Made by a program: the position numbers and the translations under genes | DNA from: Saccoglossus kowalevskii | Lineage: Eukaryota > Hemichordata > Enteropneusta > Harrimaniidae | Reading direction: 5' to 3' | Assembly: GCF_000003605.2 (NCBI RefSeq) | Contig: NW_003124568.1 | Span: 1-35,211 of the forward strand | Length of the DNA stretch: 35,211 bases | The notes under the pieces: generated by a model | Seen by the model: the letters and a program-made list of their open reading frames with translations, nothing else | Told to the model about the DNA's origin: nothing | Databases searched by the model: none | Shown here: positions 35,205 to 35,211 of the stretch, in pieces | How positions within the stretch are numbered: the first letter of the stretch is position 1 | Layout: every line of letters begins with the position of its first letter

Positions 35205-35211
35205 TGCATAT

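Larger units (their letters stand above)
289..35211 (+). repeat. 46-bp satellite array, about 759 monomers
   Basis: The same 46-bp unit repeats head to tail to the right edge, where it stops in mid-monomer. With the unit numbered from CTGATA, positions 1-16 are CTGATAGCAGAATAAC, 20-35 are CCCTGCTCTCTCTTTT and 36-46 are CACTGCATATA. The consensus has 13 C, 6 G, 16 T and 11 A and no CpG; I noticed about a dozen CpGs in the whole array, all at variant bases. Monomers differ from consensus at only a few bases, mainly at sites 6, 8, 18, 24, 27-30, 36-38 and 45. Indels of 1-2 bp are scattered and cluster at a few places. There is no gene, transposon or inversion inside. A eukaryotic satellite or megasatellite is by far the likeliest identity; the family and species are unknown to me. 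Confidence 0.97.

Noticed and set aside
289-35211. CRISPR array
   Set aside because: The repeats are contiguous 46-mers with no variable spacers and no cas genes, and variation is spread within the unit.
289-35211. TATA-box promoters at each GCATATA
   Set aside because: The element is part of every monomer and has no associated gene or second promoter element; nothing sets one copy apart.
289-35211. Insertion sequence or transposon inside the array
   Set aside because: The 46-bp register is broken only by 1-2 bp indels; there are no inverted ends, target duplications or foreign DNA.
289-35211. GC-AG splice donor on the minus strand (GGGCAAGT in every unit)
   Set aside because: The bases before GCAAGT are GG, not the AG expected of GC donors, and no exon is present.
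289-35211. tRNA or other structured RNA genes
   Set aside because: No cloverleaf, A/B box pair or strong long hairpin could be made from the monomer; the only stem is 5 bp.
289-35211. Inverted segments within the array
   Set aside because: All monomers inspected read in the same direction; no minus-orientation monomer was found.

Overview
This window is non-coding tandem-repeat DNA from end to end. I see no gene, RNA gene, mobile element or CRISPR array. The first 288 bases are a short array of a 25-bp repeat. From about 289 to the right edge (35211) there is a single, uninterrupted, head-to-tail array of a 46-bp repeat, about 759 monomers (34.9 kb divided by 46), and it runs off the window in mid-monomer. 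No orientation switch and no unique-sequence island was found in it.

The size, uniformity and higher-order structure point to a eukaryotic satellite or megasatellite (pericentromeric, subtelomeric or other heterochromatin). I do not recognise either monomer as a named family and cannot assign a species. The 46-bp monomer (numbered from CTGATA) has three parts: an AT-rich module CTGATAGCAGAATAAC at positions 1-16, a pyrimidine-rich module CCCTGCTCTCTCTTTT at 20-35, and CACTGCATATA at 36-46. By hand count it is 41% GC, strongly pyrimidine-biased on the + strand (29 of 46) and has no CpG. Variation sits at a few sites: 6 (A/G), 8 (C/T), 18 (T/G), 24, 27-30, 36-38 and 45 (T/G/A). Combinations of these variants work as barcodes.

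Read through the barcodes, the array is a mosaic of higher-order repeats (HORs), not a random mixture. From left to right: an undifferentiated zone (289-1250); an alternating dimer zone (about 1260-1720); trimer-phased block E (seven main copies); block B (seven copies); six-monomer block A (seven copies); a position-6-G zone (6830-7660); block C (three copies); a 690-bp tandem pair (11761-13140); block D (three copies); an F-type zone with TATGCATAGA or CATGCATAGA ends (18.5-20.9 kb), including a 322-bp tandem pair; then a second round of blocks E, A, B, C and D from 21.4 kb to the end. Several segments of 0.8-1.6 kb are near-identical copies 8.9, 18.8 and 20.1 kb apart. This implies recent long-range exchange or amplification, or an assembly problem.

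The many minus-strand open frames of 60-169 codons are arithmetic by-products. The monomer has one minus-strand stop and 46 is 1 modulo 3, so each frame meets a stop once per 138 bp unless a monomer has lost it; the frames also start at GTG. I do not annotate them as genes. The best leads are the 25/46-bp junction, the possible common origin of the two monomers, the HOR mosaic, and motif-level oddities in the monomer (a splice-acceptor-like unit, and a small hairpin whose common variants keep pairing).
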